DNA of 23,791 bases, taken from contig NZ_LATL02000349.1 in NCBI RefSeq assembly GCF_000972705.2, positions 1 through 23,791 of the forward strand, read 5' to 3'. A program made the translations under genes and the position numbers. The notes below the pieces were generated by a model. The model saw only the letters and a list, made by a program, of their open reading frames with translations. It did not search any database and was not told the origin of the DNA. Each line of letters starts with the position of its first letter. The stretch's first letter is position 1. The stretch is from Limnoraphis robusta CS-951. GTDB taxonomy: Bacteria; Cyanobacteriota; Cyanobacteriia; Cyanobacteriales; Microcoleaceae. Shown here piece after piece: positions 23,605-23,791 of this stretch.

Positions 23605-23791
23605 ACATACTCCCCATTTCTAAAGAAAGGGGATTCTCCAAGCCTCACGGCTTTGGATTACTGATTCATTGACAACCCTTACAGCAAGCTAGTTTCCTAA
23701 CCTACTCTTTGAGGGGTGAGTCTCCCCAGTCGTTCATCCCATTTCAGAGATAGTTTCGGTATGCCCTACCGTACTTGAGAAAAAAATGCTT
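23605..23791 (-). mobile_element. IS200/IS605-type right end with TnpB-associated RNA-like tail, partial
   Basis: Read on the minus strand, the stretch ends GGAGAATCCCC, TTTCTTTAGAAA, GGGGAGTATGTCAA, the usual subterminal hairpin and border of cyanobacterial IS605-type elements. Before it are AAAGCCGTGAGGCTT and other short stems, matching a tnpB 3' RNA (omega RNA) scaffold. The tnpB gene would be right of the window. The border falls inside a nucleotidyltransferase-like gene fragment, so the element inserted there. Exact ends cannot be fixed without the left end. Confidence 0.6.

Overview
The window looks like a piece of a filamentous cyanobacterial chromosome, probably of the Oscillatoriales or a relative. 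The signs are repeated HIP1 octamers (GCGATCGC, 17 counted by eye), a group 2 RpoD-type sigma factor of cyanobacterial type, a very long filamentous-haemagglutinin-type exoprotein, an Uma2 endonuclease, heptanucleotide AT-rich repeats and IS200/IS605-type ends. No tRNA, rRNA or CRISPR array was seen.

Left part (1-8100), mostly housekeeping and regulation. The left edge looks like the right end of an IS200/IS605-type element followed by a strong terminator. Then come a TldD/PmbA metalloprotease (-), a sensor histidine kinase with a degenerate ATP-binding domain (+), a C5 cytosine DNA methyltransferase (-) divergent from a membrane-anchored NERD-domain nuclease (+), a group 2 sigma factor (+) with a clear promoter, and a GNAT acetyltransferase (+).

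Middle (8356-12876): a 1506-residue two-partner-secretion (TpsA-like) exoprotein (-) with an internal 369-bp tandem duplication and no TpsB partner in view.

Junction (13100-15130), a graveyard of accessory DNA. It holds an intact Uma2 nuclease, a headless PIN-domain toxin remnant, the first ~70 codons of a type I restriction HsdR, the N-terminus of a phage-type tyrosine recombinase fused by deletion to unrelated sequence (its own good promoter is still present), and a probable Tn3-family transposase tail. Heptanucleotide repeats sit exactly at several of the break points.

Right part (15135-23318): a complete three-gene pPIWI-RE island on the minus strand, read from right to left. The genes encode (1) a MerR-like HTH / zinc-knuckle / PD-(D/E)XK nuclease protein, (2) an SF2 helicase related to DinG/XPD with a four-cysteine cluster, and (3) a PIWI-RE (Argonaute-like) protein. 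The genes overlap by 11 bp or lie 2 bp apart, and the island has one sigma70-type promoter overlapped by a near-perfect palindromic operator. This family was predicted bioinformatically (Burroughs, Iyer and Aravind, 2013) to be a mobile-element defence system; to my knowledge its mechanism is poorly characterised. It is the most interesting system here. Beyond it lie a fragment of a nucleotidyltransferase-like (DUF6932-type) gene and the right end of another IS200/IS605 element running off the window.
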